Shown here in pieces: positions 7,894-9,077 of a stretch of DNA of 9,077 nt. The DNA lies in NCBI GenBank assembly GCA_025996895.1, contig BNTW01000102.1, positions 1 through 9,077 of the forward strand. Reading direction: 5' to 3'. This DNA comes from Bacteroidia bacterium (GTDB lineage: Bacteria; Bacteroidota; Bacteroidia; Bacteroidales; Azobacteroidaceae). The stretch's first letter is position 1. Every line of letters starts with the position of its first letter. Below the pieces are notes generated by a model, which did not search any database, was not told where the DNA came from, and saw nothing but the letters and a program-made list of their open reading frames with translations. The position numbers were made by a program, and so were the translations under genes.

Positions 7894-7926
7894 TTTTTTA
7901 ATGTTTTATGTTGATTGAACGTGAAG

Positions 7927-7960
7927 CAAAGGTATAAAAATTATCTGGATTTGTTGCAAA
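7927..7960 (-). promoter_or_regulatory. Probable promoter of mscL-DUF1287
   Basis: On the minus strand, TACCTTTG at 7934-7927 is an exact TAnnTTTG box, with TTTG at 7960-7957 upstream. The spacer is 22 nt, slightly longer than the usual 19-21. The predicted leader is about 25-30 nt. Confidence 0.55.
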
Positions 7961-8171
7961 CGTGGACGGTTGCGAAAGCAAATGCCCTTCGCCCAACTCA
8001 GCAAAATTCAATTGCAGACTACAGCGAACAAAGGGATATGAAAAAGATCATCTATTTAATATCCAATATGGATTTTTCACCGGATTAAAAAAGCCCCCCT
8101 GATTACGCTGTTCTAACGGGAAGCTTTGATTTGAAAGCAATATAGAAATAAATAATTAACCGCGATAGGGC
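7961..8171. other. Intergenic stretch without recognisable gene
   Basis: About 210 bp between the mscL promoter and repeat copy A. I see no family-like open frame and no consensus promoter. A 16-codon frame at 8038-8088 (MKKIIYL start, preceded by AAAGGG) and a weak 5-bp hairpin followed by T5 at about 8059-8077 are the only irregularities. It could be the eroded remnant of a gene start. Confidence 0.5.
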
Positions 8172-8304
8172 GTTTAACGACTTAGCAGCAGATTCCTCGC
8201 CTACGGCTCGGAATGACCCGCCACTCAGCCCCTCCTCCCACCTAATAATAAAAAACACGCGTCATTCCGACCGCAGGGAGGAATCCCTTGCTAAGCCGTT
8301 AAAC
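8172..8304. repeat. Palindromic REPIN/MITE-like element, copy A
   Basis: An imperfect inverted repeat: left arm 8172-8217 and right arm 8261-8304, around a 43-nt loop at 8218-8260. The outer ends are GTTTAACGACTTAGCA and TGCTAAGCCGTTAAAC (one mismatch), and the inner ends GGAATGAC and GTCATTCC. Each arm holds a small REP-like hairpin: TCCTCGCCTACGGCTCGGA on the left, and TCCGACCGCAGGGAGGA on the right; the two differ in sequence but keep the same fold. No clear target-site duplication flanks it. No coding capacity. Confidence 0.8.
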
Positions 8305-8387
8305 ACCATTCCTGCAAATTACGACAAAAGCCGATTAACCCAAATCACAAAACCAGCTTATGCAGATTGCCAAAGAGGGTTCAGCAG
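8261..8387 (+). repeat. Direct repeat unit 1 (127 bp, identical to 8951-9077)
   Basis: Bases 8261-8387 match 8951-9077 with no difference. The shared segment comprises the right palindrome arm plus about 65 bp of non-palindromic flank. The match reaches the window edge, so the true repeat may be longer. The two units are offset by 690 bp. Confidence 0.9.
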
Positions 8388-8412
8388 CAAAACCCTGTGT
8401 TTTGCTGCTGAA
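8380..8412. repeat. Perfect 14-bp hairpin at the edge of the repeat unit
   Basis: TTCAGCAGCAAAAC (8380-8393), loop CCTGT, then its exact complement at 8399-8412. There is no T-run on either side, so it does not look like an intrinsic terminator. In the second repeat unit only the first bases of the left arm are inside the window. Confidence 0.75.
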
Positions 8413-8430
8413 CCAATATGAGGGCATGTT

Positions 8431-8482
8431 ATAATAAAAACGACCAATAAATTCGGAATATCATCCAATATTATTAGTCGTT
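8431..8482 (-). terminator. Intrinsic terminator of the small RNA
   Basis: In minus-strand RNA, AACGACUAAUAA (8482-8471) pairs with UUAUUGGUCGUU (8450-8439) over 12 bp; an inner AUUGGA/UCC-G-AAU stem lengthens it with small bulges. It is followed by UUUAUUAU. One position is a U-G wobble on the minus strand but would be a C-A mismatch on the plus strand, which favours minus-strand transcription. Confidence 0.7.
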
Positions 8483-8599
8483 GTTATTTTGGGAATGCCA
8501 TTCCCGAAATTTACATTAGCTACTATCCTTATACGTTGAAGGCATGCCATTTCAGTCTAAAATAGGCACTGCTACGATCAGCCGTTCCCTGCTGCTTGT
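8432..8599 (-). ncRNA. Candidate independent small RNA, about 168 nt
   Basis: On the minus strand a consensus promoter (8605-8635) predicts a start near 8599, and a strong intrinsic terminator ends transcription near 8432. Between them there is no open frame of note but there is structure: a weak hairpin at 8579-8594 (CAGC/GCTG), a stable stem at 8542-8572 (GCAGTGCC pairing with GGCATGC through one bulge, plus an inner ATTTT/GAAAT stem), a GGGAAT-GGC-ATTCCC hairpin at 8491-8505, and the terminator stem. No gene follows on the minus strand for over 500 bp (mscL has its own promoter), so a riboswitch or leader role is unlikely and a trans-acting RNA is more plausible. I cannot assign it to a known RNA family from memory. 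Ends are estimates to within several nucleotides. Confidence 0.6.
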
Positions 8600-8604
8600 A
8601 AGTG

Positions 8605-9013
<409 letters not shown>

Positions 9014-9077
9014 ACAAAAGCCGATTAACCCAAATCACAAAACCAGCTTATGCAGATTGCCAAAGAGGGTTCAGCAG

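Noticed and set aside
8059..8077. Hairpin ATCCA-ATA-TGGAT followed by TTTTT as a terminator
   Set aside because: Only a 5-bp A/T-rich stem and no plus-strand gene upstream that needs terminating.
8038..8088. 16-codon frame MKKIIYL... preceded by AAAGGG
   Set aside because: Start context is plausible but there is no promoter and nothing beyond 16 residues; at most a gene remnant.
8360..8434. 24-codon frame beginning MQIAKEGSAAK that overlaps the 14-bp hairpin and ends in the small RNA terminator tail
   Set aside because: No ribosome site or promoter; much of its coding comes from the hairpin arms, so the open frame is probably accidental.
8432..8599. 6S RNA or tmRNA
   Set aside because: The ends do not pair into one long closing stem as in 6S, and there is no tRNA-like end or tag frame; I cannot match it to a known family by eye.

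Overview
The window looks like chromosomal DNA from a member of the Bacteroidetes, probably Bacteroidales. The evidence is the moderately low G+C, five promoters of the Bacteroidetes type (TTTG, about 19-22 nt, then TAnnTTTG), mostly SD-poor gene starts, a protease with a type IX secretion (T9SS) C-terminal domain, and a large MalQ with two starch-binding modules. About the first 7.9 kb is compact, ordinary gene territory. The last 1.2 kb is a repeat-rich, nearly gene-free accessory patch that runs off the right edge inside a repeat.

Layout from left to right: (1) the 3' part of a transglutaminase-like protein (to 914, +). (2) A promoter at 922-953 driving a secreted M6 metalloprotease (979-2955), followed 9 bp later by a DPE2-like 4-alpha-glucanotransferase, malQ (2965-5655). 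(3) A bactofilin on the minus strand (5630-5971), whose 3' end overlaps malQ tail to tail by 26 bp. (4) A divergent control region (5972-6057) in which the two promoters interleave, the rightward one driving folB (6058-6441) and a GNAT acetyltransferase (6445-6873). (5) A minus-strand pair, mscL (7471-7893) then a DUF1287 exported protein (6877-7458), meeting the GNAT gene tail to tail across only 3 bp.

The right end (7961-9077) holds two copies of a palindromic REPIN/MITE-like element (A about 8172-8304, B 8845-9013). Their 43-nt central loops are exact reverse complements of each other, while their right flanks are identical in the same orientation for 127 bp, to the window edge. Copy B is a perfect 63-bp inverted repeat. 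Between the copies lie a candidate independent small RNA on the minus strand (about 8599 to 8432) with a consensus promoter, internal hairpins and a strong intrinsic terminator, and an orphan piece of alanyl-tRNA synthetase (8668-8877) that runs directly into the palindrome.

The coding genes are mostly independent household or surface functions: extracellular proteolysis, maltodextrin metabolism, cell-shape scaffold, folate synthesis, osmotic safety valve and a possible wall-associated enzyme. The parts most likely to be new are the small RNA and the repeat pair with the flipped loop. All calls come from reading the sequence; no database search was run.
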